Shown here: one piece after another, positions 1 to 10,935 of the stretch
Layout: each line of letters starts with the position of its first letter
Position numbering within the stretch: position 1 is the first letter of the stretch
The notes under the pieces: model-generated
Told to the model about the DNA's origin: nothing
Seen by the model: the letters and a program-made list of their open reading frames with translations, nothing else
Database searches by the model: none
Assembly (NCBI GenBank): GCA_009103225.1
Contig: RHPI01002069.1
Span: 1,631,442 to 1,695,441 of the forward strand
DNA from: Chlorokybus atmophyticus
Taxonomy: Eukaryota > Streptophyta > Chlorokybophyceae > Chlorokybales > Chlorokybaceae
Reading direction: 5' to 3'
Length of the DNA stretch: 64,000 nt
Translations under genes and position numbers: made by a program

Positions 1-717
1 GATGTAATCATATTCAACCTTCTTAGCCTTGCCTTTCGCCTTGCTCGGGCAGTTCTTTGTAATGTGGCCTGGCTGATGGCACACGTAGCATGCGCGTGCT
101 GCAATAGGTGTAGCACCATTCGCAGGTGCGAATGAGGTCTTTGCCTTTTTCGCCGCATGCGCACTTGGTGGAGGGAACCGCTTCCCCCCTCCCCCATGTG
201 GCTTGACTGAAGCCACCACATGTGACTTGTCCTGCACAGCCACAGCATTGTCGTTGAATAGATACACACTCAACCTCTGCAAGGTTGCGAGGACCGTGGG
301 AACCCACGCCTGCCCCGTCGACGTGTGATACTGCAACTGGTTGCGCAAACGCGTATCCAAGCCGCGCTTGTACACGTCAAACGGCTCAGCCTTGTCCATG
401 GGCATTAGCCCATTGTTGACATGGCCAACAAGTGCCTGAAACTCCTGCAAGTACACTGAAGCCGCCCGACCATTCTGTCGCAGCTTGGTAAGCTTGTTAC
501 GAGCAACAGCAGCCGGGTCCATGCCACCGTAGCGCTCCACTAAGAACTGAAACAATGCCCCCACAATCTTGGAAGCATTAACCTCTGTTTGTCGAGCCCA
601 CTCGGCCAAAGCATCAAGTGGCATGAGCAACTCAGCAACAGATGTATGCTCACTAACCGGTCGCTCGAGTACAGCCAAGTAGCGCTTCACATTCACCACC
701 CAATCATGAATGTTCAT
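1..717 (-). CDS. Retrotransposon Gag protein, partial (C-terminal end beyond the window)
   Basis: The minus strand is open from an ATG at 717 to the window edge, 239 codons without a stop. A retroviral-type zinc knuckle (C-x2-C-x4-H-x4-C) lies at 49-90, followed by a Lys-rich stretch. This is the nucleic-acid-binding end of a Gag polyprotein. The part before it is helical and rich in Leu, Arg and Gln, as in Gag capsid regions. A coiled-coil-like Glu/Leu/Gln stretch in another frame at about 790-905 may be the frameshifted N-terminus, so the true start is uncertain. Orientation is opposite to the element that begins at 932, so this is a different retroelement. Superfamily (gypsy or copia) cannot be told from this part. 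Confidence 0.68.
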   Translation of the reverse strand, partial: MNIHDWVVNVKRYLAVLERPVSEHTSVAELLMPLDALAEWARQTEVNASKIVGALFQFLVERYGGMDPAAVARNKLTKLRQNGRAASVYLQEFQALVGHVNNGLMPMDKAEPFDVYKRGLDTRLRNQLQYHTSTGQAWVPTVLATLQRLSVYLFNDNAVAVQDKSHVVASVKPHGGGGKRFPPPSAHAAKKAKTSFAPANGATPIAARACYVCHQPGHITKNCPSKAKGKAKKVEYDYI

Positions 718-931
718 AGCCCCATTGGCTTGAACTTCTCGGACTTGTTCAACGCTGTGACGGGTAGGCCAACTGATGTCCCTGCTATAGTTGTGACAGC
801 CCCGGCCACCTGCTGGCGCAATGCCACCAACTCGGATTGCATAGCATCAAGGCGTGCAGTCAAGCGCTCTTCTTGAGCTAACTTCTCCTCCAGCTCAGGC
901 CCTAAGTATCAGAAGAGGTTCTTGTCGTGCC

Positions 932-1470
932 TGTTGCCCGCCCATACCAGCCGTCATCGAGCATGCCTACATCGAACCCATCGCCCGGCCTACCAGCATA
1001 CCAACGCGCGCGCGTCACTGACTAGTAGCTAGGTCATGACTCTAAAGTAGCTCACGACCATAGCCTACAAAGGCACCGCGTAGCTGTTCAGTTGTGAGTT
1101 CGGTTATAAGTTGTGTTCTACATTGAGTGTTGATTGCTGTAAAAATAGCCTCGATATGACCATTAGCTTATATTCTGAACAGTCACGATTGGACTTGTAT
1201 AAGTGTCACAGTGTTCACCGGATCAGCTAGTGACATTGTGAGTGAGAAAGCTAAGAGCTTGTGAAACGACTTGAACTGCGAACACGCCATCCCAGTTACC
1301 AAGAACCCCCTCACTGTGTGAGAGCCTGTGCATGCTCGTGTGCATCGTGCTTGACATTGCTGTGAGCTTGGTGTGCCTGGTTGCAGTGTGTTTGTTGGCA
1401 TCAGTTAGAATTCGCGTTTTGCTTGCTCATTCACCTCACTTAACAGTGTAACACATTCTCCTCTCACGCA
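932..1470 (+). repeat. 5' LTR copy, apparently lacking most of U3
   Basis: This stretch matches 11826-12370 almost throughout with scattered substitutions and small indels. It begins TGTTG at 932, and the homology with the 3' copy ends at the CA of CTCACGCA (1470). The 3' LTR has about 665 bp of extra sequence, including a TATA box, between its own TGTTG and the start of the shared part. The 5' copy therefore looks internally deleted for U3. Boundaries are inferred. Confidence 0.65.
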
Positions 1471-1727
1471 AAGAACTGTGTAAACAGCACTACCTATAGT
1501 AGTGGCTTGTTGACTCATAGTGTCACCCTCTTTGCTCAAGTGAGTGCGTTGCATTCTGCATCAGATAGTGCAGCCTATATCTGGGGACACATACTTGTGC
1601 ATTCGTTATCACTGTCATTACATAGTGCACACACAAGCACTAGTGTGGTGAGTGGTAGCGGCATCGAGACAGGCAGTAGAGCACAAACACTCTACCCTGC
1701 ATACACTTTCACCTGTGGACCAGCTGT

Positions 1728-3266
1728 ATGAGCGGGCCCACCCCGTTCTCTGCAATAGCGAGGGAGACCTCAGCAGCTAGAGCCCAACCTCCATTCTCAC
1801 CTACGAGCCAGCCAGCGACGAGAGCAATGCTTGTAGCAGCAGAGGCTCGCGTTCTGTCTCCAACTTCACTCCGTTCTTGTCCACACCGCGGCGTCGAGCT
1901 TCCCCACTCTCGTCCAACAGTGACGACTACGAGATGGAGTCTTCCAGCTCAACCACGTCCTTGCGCTTTTTCGGACGTGCTGGCACTACCTCGCTGGACG
2001 AATGCATCATTAAGTTCCATTCCAAGATGCGATAGCAAGCACTGAAGAATAAAGACTGGTCAGATGAGATTTCTTTTCACATTGCTGCTCAATATCTGGA
2101 CCATGAAGCACATGATGTCTAAAAGTGTTGTTGCTGAACTGTATCGAGTTGATGGCTACGGCGAGCTCGCCAGTACCATAGCATTTGCGTCACTGCACAG
2201 TTTAGCAGCCGTCTTGCCACCTACCACTTTCGCTGCAGTCACTGGGTTGTCCATAGCGGCAGCCATTAATAAAGCAGAGGACGAGGAACCTAAGTTGGTA
2301 ATCGTCAACCTGACCCCTGCAGAGATTGAGATCAAGACGGCCGTGCGACGGGCCCAGATCTTAGACCGTTCTGCTGCCATCCTTGAAGAACAACGAACTG
2401 CAGCCGTTGAGGTGGGCACTCCCCTACCTTTGGCAACACCTGGCTCTCGTGCGGGAGGCAGTGCTTTCACCCTCGGGTCAATCGCACTGCGCGCACCAGC
2501 CATCACTATAGGTGCTGCCATCTCTGACTCTCCACTCAAGGATCTATACGCTGCACTTCGTCGCACCTTCCCTCCGCAGACCACTAGTAAAGTGGAGGAG
2601 CAGAGGCAGTTCCGACGCAAGCCGAACGAGGACCCCCTAAGCCTGTACTCCAGACTGGAAGGGCTGTTGAAGGACACTGACTACAAGATCGTCAGTGACA
2701 AGGCTGCTGCAATGGTATATGTCAATGAGTTGGATGCCACCCTGAGCGAGTCGACGCGCCTGACCCTGAACTACAGCAGGCCCCTTGGCTGCACGCTCAA
2801 GGAAGCTTTCAAGACCACACAAGCCATCCATAAGCGCTTGGTGTATGAGAAGGCAGTGCTGGACACCAACCGGAGCGCCTCACGGCCTGAAACCAGCACA
2901 ACTGCCGAGCCTCCTCGCCGCGAATGTGGCCGGGACGCTCCACCAGCAAGCGACAAAGGGAAACGTTCAGCGCATACTGCTTTACCTTGCCCTGTGCTGT
3001 GTCATCGCTGTGGACGGCACGGGCACTACAAAAAGGAGTGCACCGAAGAGTACTCAACTCTTGTCTGCGACTACTGCAACAAGACAGGCCACTTGGAGTC
3101 AGTCTGCTGGCTTAAGTTCCCTGAGTTGAGACCCGCCAACAGCTACAACGGCAACAACTCCGGTGGCTACAACAGCAACCATACCGGAGGCCATAACAAC
3201 ACCAACAACTACGCCATTGCTCGCAAGAAGGAGCAAGGCTACAGGGGGAAGAATCGCCCTCCTTAG
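1728..3266 (+). pseudogene. Gag polyprotein of the gypsy element, with two CCHC zinc knuckles
   Basis: The longest open piece is 2064-3266 (400 codons). The matching upstream Gag sequence lies in another frame at about 1915-2040, interrupted by a TAG at about 2032 and a later frameshift, so the N-terminus is broken. The middle (about 2530-2860) has the helical Arg/Lys/Leu character of a retrotransposon Gag capsid domain. Two zinc knuckles follow at about 3000-3040 and 3066-3110, both C-x2-C-x4-H-x4-C. The C-terminus is a Gly/Asn/Tyr-rich tail. The role is nucleocapsid assembly and binding of element RNA. Confidence 0.7.
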
Positions 3267-3344
3267 CGCAAGGGACTGGAAGGACGTCCGCGCGCTGCTG
3301 CTGTTGCCGCTAAGGCTCCAGCCAACCGGCCATTTGATAACCAT

Positions 3345-4707
3345 ATGGCTGCCCTCATGGCGTGTATGGCACGCTTAGAGGAAGACAAGCAGGACTACCG
3401 CGCCTGCTACTCTGCCCAGTGGGCAATGATGGCTCCAAAGCGCACGAGAGACACCAGCACTCTGTCATGGATTCAACCATCCCAACTAGTTCGAGGGGAG
3501 GCCGTAACATCGTCAGCAGCCACCTCCTCTGAAGCCACCAATGGTGCTGCACCAGCAGCAACAATTACACCGGCTACGACGTCGACTCCGTCAAAATCTG
3601 CAACGATTGCTCCAGTTTCACCAAAAATTGGCATGCTAGTGAGCATCGTAACGCCAACACTGGTGAGCACGCTGGCCACAGCCACTGCTGTCACCAACCC
3701 TGCAGCATTAGGTCGCACCGGTTCCGCTCCAACTGCACGACCACCTGTGTCAGCAAGTGTTGTGAACACCCTCCGTTACAAATTGGGATAAATTGTGATA
3801 GACCTGACTTATGGTAGTGTCTTTTACTACCATAGCCTAGTGGTCGGGACTCATTGTCACAAGGGTAACGGAGCTTGACGTCTCAGGTTCAATTCCCATA
3901 GGGGACTGAGACAGTTGCAAGGCAAAAGTAAAAACATTTGGGGCGGCTTGCCCTAGGCTGGGCGCGGGATCACGACCTGCGCGCCGAGTCAGTTCAACCT
4001 AAGGCCGCGTGAGCGGTCGCGCTGCGATGGCAGGTCGCGCGGTGTGGATGGCCGTTCAGTCGGTCAGAACCGTTTATGGGCTGGATTCAACAGGCCGCGT
4101 GCAGACCAATCGTGGTACGGCCGCAAACACGGCGACGTGGGCTAGTGCCTCATTGGATTATGAGGAACTCATGGGTTAAATTGGGGAGGAATGTCATGAA
4201 TTGGGATAAATTGTTACAAACCTCACTCATGGTAGTGTCTTTTACTACCATAGCCTAGTGGTCGGGCCTCATTGTTACACCCTCGCGCCACTGAGCAGCA
4301 CTCTCGCCACCACCGGCAGTGCCATCATCGAGCCTGCTGCCACTGCAGCGACGCGCGCAGCTACATTGTCCGCTCTCGACGTCACTCAAGCTGTCCCGCG
4401 AGGTCAGCAAGCTGAGCGCGCATGGGAGATCATCATGCGTGCAGCAGATCCCACTACCATTGCTTTTGGGCGCAGAGAGCGAACAACTCACGTTGAACGC
4501 AGTGATCACGTCTTCCCACTGCCCGAATGTTACACCCTGCCAGAACAGACTCATCGGCAACTAGAGGATAAAATCCTCGCCGGCACGGTGCCTCCCATGC
4601 GAGAACGTGTCTTTGTGGTCAGAACACCTGTTGTACTAGAGTTGGCACTACATCTTTTCTGGACTCTCCATAACAACATGCAGACTGCGCCACGCCAGCC
4701 CGCATGA
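3345..4707 (+). pseudogene. Gag-Pol linker reading frame split by an insertion
   Basis: A Thr/Ala/Pro-rich frame (3345-3791) ends in a stop that lies inside the inserted element. Leaving out 3781-4273 plus one copy of the 6-bp duplication makes the frame run directly into the frame at 4274-4707. The two halves are therefore one ancestral frame. The sequence is low in complexity and has no domain I recognise. It lies between the zinc knuckles and the protease, where gypsy elements often have a variable linker. Confidence 0.55.
3781..4273 (+). mobile_element. 493-bp insertion with 75-bp terminal direct repeats and a tRNA-like pol III promoter
   Basis: Positions 3781-3855 and 4199-4273 are direct repeats with 6 differences in 75 gapless positions. 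The flanks are a 6-bp duplication, GTTACA, at 3775-3780 and 4274-4279. Each repeat holds a short hairpin (GGTAGT...ACTACC) and a tRNA-like A box (TAGCCTAGTGG at 3833-3843 in the left copy). A B box (GGTTCAATTCC, 3886-3896) follows only the left copy, so only that end has a full internal pol III promoter. Terminal repeats plus small size suggest a terminal-repeat retrotransposon in miniature. The tRNA-like head suggests a SINE or SINE dimer. No coding capacity is seen. Confidence 0.7.
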
Positions 4708-4767
4708 GTCCGTCATCAACCCTTTGAGCCAAGCCCGCTGGACACGTATTGAGACCGGCAACCCATT

Positions 4768-5943
4768 GTGCAGCAGCATATAGCTGATACGGCCGACATG
4801 CCTATTGGTGACAACGAAGCACTGAGGCCCCTCAGTACCATTCGGCTTCATGAGCGCTACACTGCGCTGGAACAGGCGTTCACCTGCCATCAGGACCAAG
4901 CGGCAGCATTCGATGCAAAAGCGCACGCCTTTGCCAATGCTTGCGCTGGCGTTCTTCAACCCACGGTCGCTGGCCCATCGTCCAGCACGACACCCCTCGT
5001 TGGTGGGCCCGATGTTTACCAGACGAGGGCGCTGGCCCAACAAACCAGGGGGGTGATTGCCCCGCTGCTACCCGCCTTGGTGGAAGACTTGCCTGACGAT
5101 CAACGGGATCCAGGGAGAGGTTACCTCACACCGCAAGGATGGACACAACGAGATGGAGCAAGTTCAATCGGAGAACAGCAACTTCGCACTACCCTGTTAC
5201 GACAAGCAACCATGCTGCACCGACAAGAAGACATCGGCCTGTGACGGATGCTGGGGATGCGAGAAGGTGGTAATGAAGCTTGAGCAAGACTGGTGACTTG
5301 GCTAGTCACAAATCACCCCGCAGTCCCCCTGTTCGCATTCGGCACCAGATTGTTCTGGTTGGACGCCTTCCTGCGCTTGCTATGGCAAGCCTTTGACGAA
5401 TTTGCCTCGGCAGCCATTAACAGCTTAAAAGGAGCTGAAGAGGCCATACTAAGGTTGCTTGGGGTAAAAGCAGCGCGGCAACGCAGACGCATCGCAGCTG
5501 CTTATGAGCAGCATGTCCAATAGCCAGAGATTTACCTCGCTGTGCGGGCACGAGCAACAATGGTGCTAGAAGCGGGGGTGGTCAATGGCAGATGGGATGC
5601 CTACATGGCAGGGATCTTAAGGGGTTCCACCATCACCCACGACATAAGAGCGCGCCTTCCAAGCGCAGTGTATCTCCAGCCCATGCCTTAGAATCACCGC
5701 TGGAGTGACGTGGTCAACGATTCAACAGCCACATGGGAAGGTACACTGGTCAGGAGGCAGCTCATGCTGTACGCTGGACTTATGTGGATGATCAGGCTGC
5801 GCGGGAGGCGGGCCCACAAACACCCGGTTCTTCAGGGTTTCCTCAACAGCCACTGGCAAGGCCGCCAGGTATGACCCCGGCCCCACAGAGGCGCAATCCC
5901 CCTGCGCCACAACCAGGGTAATTACAGGCAGCACTGCCAGCAC
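4768..5943 (+). pseudogene. Unassigned coding remnant of the gypsy element before the protease
   Basis: Open pieces at 4768-5244 and 5293-5523 and shorter pieces to about 5940 read like parts of one longer protein broken by stops. The first is helical and rich in Ala, Gln and Leu. The second has a hydrophobic stretch followed by Arg/Ala-rich sequence. I recognise no domain. Position between Gag and protease suggests an extended Gag or an accessory region specific to this lineage. Confidence 0.4.
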
Positions 5944-6089
5944 CTAGGCCGCAGCGCGTATAACACCAGCAAAGACAAGGACGGTTCGGGCCAGGCCGCG
6001 GTCAAGGAGGTCCTCAAGACTCAGCTGGTGGAGGGACGCTTGCCGCACTGCGCTCGACACCACCGGAGGAGACTGCAGCAGCAGTCACC

Positions 6090-6470
6090 CCACGCACACG
6101 CTACCGACGATTCAAGCGGCTGCGCATCCACGCCAATGCAGCCATGATCGTCAACCAAGACAAGCATGTCACTATCAATGGGCGAGCACCAAAGCGTGTA
6201 ATGCTGGACTTTGGAGCCCAGCCTGTCATCATCGGACGTTACCTCGCACGCGGCCTTCGCATCACCAGCGCTGAGATGACGCCGTGCCAATACGTGCTTG
6301 ACACAGCAACCGATAGCCGTGACAAGGTGATTGGCATCACCAAGCAAGCCCTCTGCACTTGTTTGACAGGAGCGGACCCTTCCCACAACACCGAGGTCAT
6401 ACGTGTGTGGTCACCGACGCAGGATCCTTCGACCAATTGCTGGGACAGGACTTCAACTTCCATGTTGGCA
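6090..6470 (+). pseudogene. Retropepsin-like aspartic protease, active-site motif altered
   Basis: The frame carries the pattern of a retroviral-type aspartic protease: a hydrophobic strand, then Leu-Asp-Phe-Gly-Ala at about 6204-6218, then a Val-Ile-Ile-Gly run. The family consensus is Asp-(Ser/Thr)-Gly, so the middle residue has become Phe. The frame then shifts near 6400, where a Leu-Leu-Gly-Gln-Asp-like strand is read in another frame. The ancestral role was cutting the Gag-Pol polyprotein; this copy should be inactive. Confidence 0.6.
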
Positions 6471-6612
6471 TGGGCTTGGACTACAGGACAGAAAAGGCAT
6501 GGTTTTGTCCTCATTGAGATGGAGAGGATGGAGAGATTCAAGGATATCTGCCTCTTGAGCTGGTGGCTCTCGCTCTCACCGAAGGTCAGCTGCAACAGCC
6601 ACCTACAGGTCG

Positions 6613-7800
6613 TTGTCGACAACCATTGATATGTCAGCTGCAACAGCCACCCACAGGTACGACGAGTCTCTGAAAGATGCCAGCGAAGAAGTGGCCCACC
6701 AAACCAGCGGAACGCCCCTGGCGCGCACAGGTGGTCGCACATCTACTTTGACCAGTCCATGGCTCACTTCACGATTCCCTCTCTACAAGGACCAAGCTGC
6801 GGTCCAGGAGCAACACCAGGTGGCCACTGAAGTAGTGGAGTTTCACGTATTCCGTCGACAACAAGGCATCACCGTGTTGGAACTAGTTGGAGGAATAGGT
6901 AGTGGCCTCGCCGCTGTCCTCAACACCGGCGCGACGGTTACCAAGTACTTTTACTGTGACCCTGATCCACACGGACAGATTGCCCTAAGCCACCACCTGC
7001 ACCACCTGCAAAAATGCTACCCGCAACGATTGCCGTTGTCGGCACTGCAAAGGTGTCGGAAGGCACTGCCACAGAACATCCGTTGAATCATTGCGGATCA
7101 CCTCCTGGCGGTGGGCAACATAGACCTGCTAATAGCCAGCGCTGAGCGGGATGGGAGTGTCAAGGACACTTCAGAGCAGGCAGAGGCCAAGGACTCGCTG
7201 ATCCTCACTCGCGACTGTTCTGAGAACCGATGCGTATGATCAAAATCCTGTAGAGCAACCAGCTGTCCAGGCCTCCAGGATACATTATCGAAAATGTGCA
7301 TTCCAAGGACGATAAGCGCCATCACGTGGCCAACAGCTTTCGACACCCTCTCAAAATCAACGCAGCGCGTCGTGGCTCCCGTGCTCATCGCGTCCGCGCC
7401 AAGTGGACCAACCTGGCTACAGTTAAGGATCTCTTTGCCGCTGAATATCTGCACAACAGTCGTCCGCGCGATTTCACCGTCGACGCTATCCTAGACCCTG
7501 GGCGCACAGCACAACCAGTCTCACGGCACGATCACCAGCACTTCTACCTACCAGTGCAACCGGCCTGTCAACCACGTCGTGCGCTCCCCACGCTGGTGTC
7601 TTACCCAAAATCATACGCCATCCGCAACCATGGCGAAGGCATGGTGTTGGATTCCAACACACGCCAACCGGAGGAACCCAATGCACGTGAGCGCGAACGC
7701 GCCATGGGATTCACTCCAGGCAGTATCACAGGTTTCACGCTGACTGACAGTCAGCAATGTCAGCTGTTGGTAGCGCCATGGACTAGAACAGCATGGTATG
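6613..7800 (+). pseudogene. Cytosine-5 DNA methyltransferase domain inside the retrotransposon
   Basis: Several C5-methyltransferase motifs appear in order. Motif I, the S-adenosylmethionine loop, reads VLELVGGIGSG at about 6871-6905. Motif VI, ENV, is at 7290-7298. A motif VIII-like SRAHRVRAKW is at about 7375-7405. A motif IX/X-like RERERAMGF is at about 7686-7712, with a C-terminal Gln/Leu-rich helix. The pieces are split by a TGA at 7084-7086 and a frame change near 7290. At the motif IV position (about 7123-7160) the expected Pro-Cys-Gln-Gly reads Glu-Arg-Asp-Gly, so the catalytic Cys is missing. The domain lies between protease and reverse transcriptase on the same strand, so it was probably part of Pol. 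Intact relatives would methylate cytosine in DNA; this copy cannot. Confidence 0.78.
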
Positions 7801-7807
7801 GTTTTTA

Positions 7808-9040
7808 AAAATATACTTTGCTCTCCAGGACCGCCATGTGTCCTTCCAAAAGCTCGAACACCTGGCGGGGGGGTGGGCCGATCGCGTGCAAAAGATCAAA
7901 GCGGCACACACCGCCCTAAAAATCGCCCATATGGAGGAGCAGGCAGCAGTCACGGTGGAGGACATCTCAGTAGTCGCCAATGCTACCTCTTGACCCCATG
8001 CCATTGGACCACTAGCTACAGGCCAAACGTGAGAACAACTTGAGGCTCTTTTCAACAAGTGGAGGAATCAGTTCAGCTTCAGCGTGAAGGAACTAGGCGT
8101 TTGCTCAGTTAACCAGATAGACATCGAGTTAGTGGACACCAAACCGGTGTTTCGACGGCAGTATTGACTCTCCAAGTTGGAAGAAGACTTGGTGGAGCAG
8201 AGGTGCAAGGCTTTGCTAGATGCAGGCCTAATAGAGGAGTCCACATCGGACTTTGCGGCCGCGACCGTCATGCCCCTGAAGAAGGATTCAGTAGGCTGCA
8301 CAGACCGGCGTATGTGCGGCGACTATCGCCCCCTCAATAACAAAACCAAATAGGACAGGGATCCAATGCCTACTGCAAAGGGTATCTTTTATGATGTAGG
8401 AGACTATACTGTTGTCAGCATCCTGGACATGCGATAAGGGTACAACTTGATCGCCATCAAGGAGGAGGACAAACACAAGACCTCTTTCTGGGGCAACCTG
8501 CAGCTGTACCAATGGAAGGTCATGCCCTTCGGACTGAAGAATGCTCCTGCCAAGTTCGAGCGCGTCATGAACAAAGCCTTGAAGGGGCTGGACTTCGCGC
8601 GATGCTACATTGACGACATTCTCATCTTCAGCCGCAGCAACGAAGAGCACCTGCAGCACATCGAGGAAGTGCTGGAGAGACTCAAAGGGGTGGGGATGAC
8701 GGTGTACCCCGACAAGTGCACCTTTTTCACTCGCAAGGTACCCTACCTTGGGCACATAATTGTGCCCCACGGTGTGTACGTACAGCAGGCAAAGGTGGAG
8801 GCCTTGGCGGCTATCCATGCACCAACAGACCTTACGCGCCTGCGCGCCATTCTGGGCCTTGCCAACTACGATCGCCGGTTCGTGAAGGACTTTGCAAAGA
8901 TCGCGCGACCCCTCAACGAGCTTCTGAAAAAAGAAATGGAGTTTGCGTGGAAGGAGCCACAACAGCAGGTGTTTGAGGAGCTAAAGGGCAGGCTCACCAC
9001 TGCTCCCATCCTGCGACGCCCTAACTACAACAAGCTCTTC
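7808..9040 (+). pseudogene. Reverse transcriptase of the gypsy element
   Basis: From about 8080 the plus strand encodes a gypsy reverse transcriptase with isolated stops at about 8164, 8350 and 8435. The longest open piece is 8447-9247. The catalytic box Tyr-Ile-Asp-Asp is intact at 8606-8617. It is preceded by the MPFGLKNAP strand and followed by the YLGHI block and the connection domain. The N-terminal piece (7808-7993) is a helical linker after the methyltransferase. The function was copying element RNA into DNA. The stops make it inactive although the active site survives. Confidence 0.85.
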
Positions 9041-9430
9041 ATCCTCACACCGACTGGAGCAAGCTTGGGGTGGGGACTGTGCTGGTGCAGCACGGCGAGA
9101 ACAAGAAGAAGCGGGTGGTGTCGTACGCCAGGCGAAGCAACAACAGCGCTGAGGCCAACTACAGCTGCTACGAGGGGGAGTGTCTCGCTGCAGTGTGGGC
9201 TATCTGCTTCTTCAGACCTTTCCTCCTTGGTCGGCAGTCCCACTTGATCACCAATTATTAGCCACTCAAGTGGTTGATGACCAACCAACATTTGACAGGG
9301 AAACTTGCTCGCTGGGCCCTGCTGTTTTAGGAGTATGACTTCGAGATCGGTCACCGCGCGGACCTTACCAACGAAGACGCTGATGGCCTCAGTCGCAACC
9401 CTCACCTCAGTACCAACAATGCAACCGGAG
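9040..9430 (+). pseudogene. RNase H domain of the gypsy element
   Basis: After the connection domain a frame change at about 9060 leads into a gypsy-type RNase H: a Gly-Thr-Val-Leu strand, a Val-Val-Ser-Tyr-Ala strand, the Glu in the YEGECLAAVWA helix (about 9168-9200), and the DADGLSR end (about 9379-9400). Stops at 9259-9261 and 9328-9330 interrupt it. The domain would degrade element RNA in RNA-DNA hybrids. Confidence 0.75.
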
Positions 9431-9439
9431 CTCAGCACG

Positions 9440-9717
9440 AGCTCGGCCCTGCAGCAGCAGCTCCCACCGTGGCGGCCATGTTTGCTGCTGCCGCGTTACG
9501 CTCAGGGCGCCAGATCAACATCACCGCCACCTCTACGGCAGAGGAGATTCCTGCCCTTGAGTCTACTGGCCCTTCAGTGACCACACCTCTAGGAAACGTC
9601 CACGCGGTCGACAATGAAGTCGACGACACCGAGCTGGCACCCACTGACACCAGGCAAGACATATGACTGGACAAGCCATCACTCTCTTTCTTTCAAAATG
9701 GCCAGCTTCCCCCCAAC
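9440..9717 (+). other. Spacer between RNase H and integrase
   Basis: A short Ala/Thr-rich open frame at 9469-9666 ends in a stop. No domain is visible. Variable linkers of this kind are normal between RNase H and integrase. Confidence 0.4.
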
Positions 9718-10935
9718 ATGAGTGCACGAGAGCAAGATCGTGTCAGTCAACGCACCCGCCACTATTGGTGGGCGGATGACAAGGTGTACCGCCGCGTGAC
9801 GAGGACAAGAAGGTGCGGACACCAGCCACACGCGAGCGCATCATTGCTGCCCTCCACACTGAGCTTGGGCATTTCGGTGTCAAGCGTACCGTCAGCCTGG
9901 TAAGGGCACAATATTGGTGGTATGGGCTGTCCAAACAGATGCAGGGGTTCATCAGTTATTGCCAACAGTGTGACATAGTTAGCGCCAGCCTCAATACATG
10001 CAGTGCCACCTTGCACCCTCTCCCCATTCCCGGTCTTTTCTAATGCTGGGGACTTGACATCTTGAGAGACTTAGCACCCTCGGCACGGGGCAACTGCTAC
10101 ATCCTGGTCATGATCAAGCACTTCTCCAAATGGGTGGAGCTGGTGCCATTACCCGACAAGAGCAGCAGCGGGGTGTCTCAAGCCTTCCTCTCCCATGTCC
10201 TCAGCCGGTTCGGCAGCTGCGCTGAGGTCATCACCGATCAAGGCACTGAGTTCAGAGGGGAGTTCGACACCCTGTTGGACAGATGCTACATCGATCATCG
10301 CCGCACTTCGCGTGACCACCCCCAAGCCGACGGTCTCGCCGAGCGGACAGTAAAACTATGAAGAAGGCACTCCGCAAGTACGTGCTGGAGTATGAGAACA
10401 CATGGGACGACCACCTTCCGTGGGTGGCTCTTGGATACCGATTGTCAAAGCAGGCGGCTCTGCGCGAGTAAAGCCCATACTACCTGCTGTTCGGGCGTCC
10501 GCCATTGCTTTTCTTTCGTGCACAGCAGGAAGTAGAATGTGTGGTGAACAACCTCGACGATCGCAATTGAATGCACTACGACATTACCACACGCACCACG
10601 TTGTTCAAGCACACTGTCCCGATGGCCTTCAACAACCTGCGCATCGCACAGCACCGCGACACCCTGCGCTACGAGCGCGTGCGGAGCGGCTTCTACAAGG
10701 AGCCTCAATGGCGGTTTCAAGCATGGGACTTTGCCTACTGTATGGCAGCCATCAAAAACACGCTCGACATGGGCCGCATCGTCTACAAGGTACTCAAGGT
10801 GTACCCCACACGAGTGCTGAACCTCCTCGGTCAAAACGGCGAGAGGTTGAAAGACAACATGGTGAACTGCGCGCCATGTTACCTTCCTTACATAGCGGGC
10901 TTTGCGCGCATCCAGCACCCTCGCCCCGCCCGCAA
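9718..10935 (+). pseudogene. Integrase of the gypsy element
   Basis: The N-terminal H2C2 zinc-binding module is read at about 9850-9975 (His-x3-x-His ... Cys-x2-Cys). The rve core follows. The second catalytic Asp sits in ITDQGTEF near 10236 and the Glu in HPQADGLAERT near 10340, with the usual spacing. The region of the first Asp is altered by a stop at about 10041-10043. A frame change at about 10360 and stops at about 10470 and 10568 break the C-terminal part. The function was insertion of element DNA. Confidence 0.82.

Noticed and set aside
2156-2677. 173-codon minus-strand frame
   Set aside because: It is the shadow of the Gag frame on the plus strand.
3825-3905. Functional tRNA gene
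   Set aside because: A and B boxes are present, but the A-box part belongs to a terminal repeat and I could not fold an acceptor stem or anticodon arm. It is treated as a tRNA-derived promoter.
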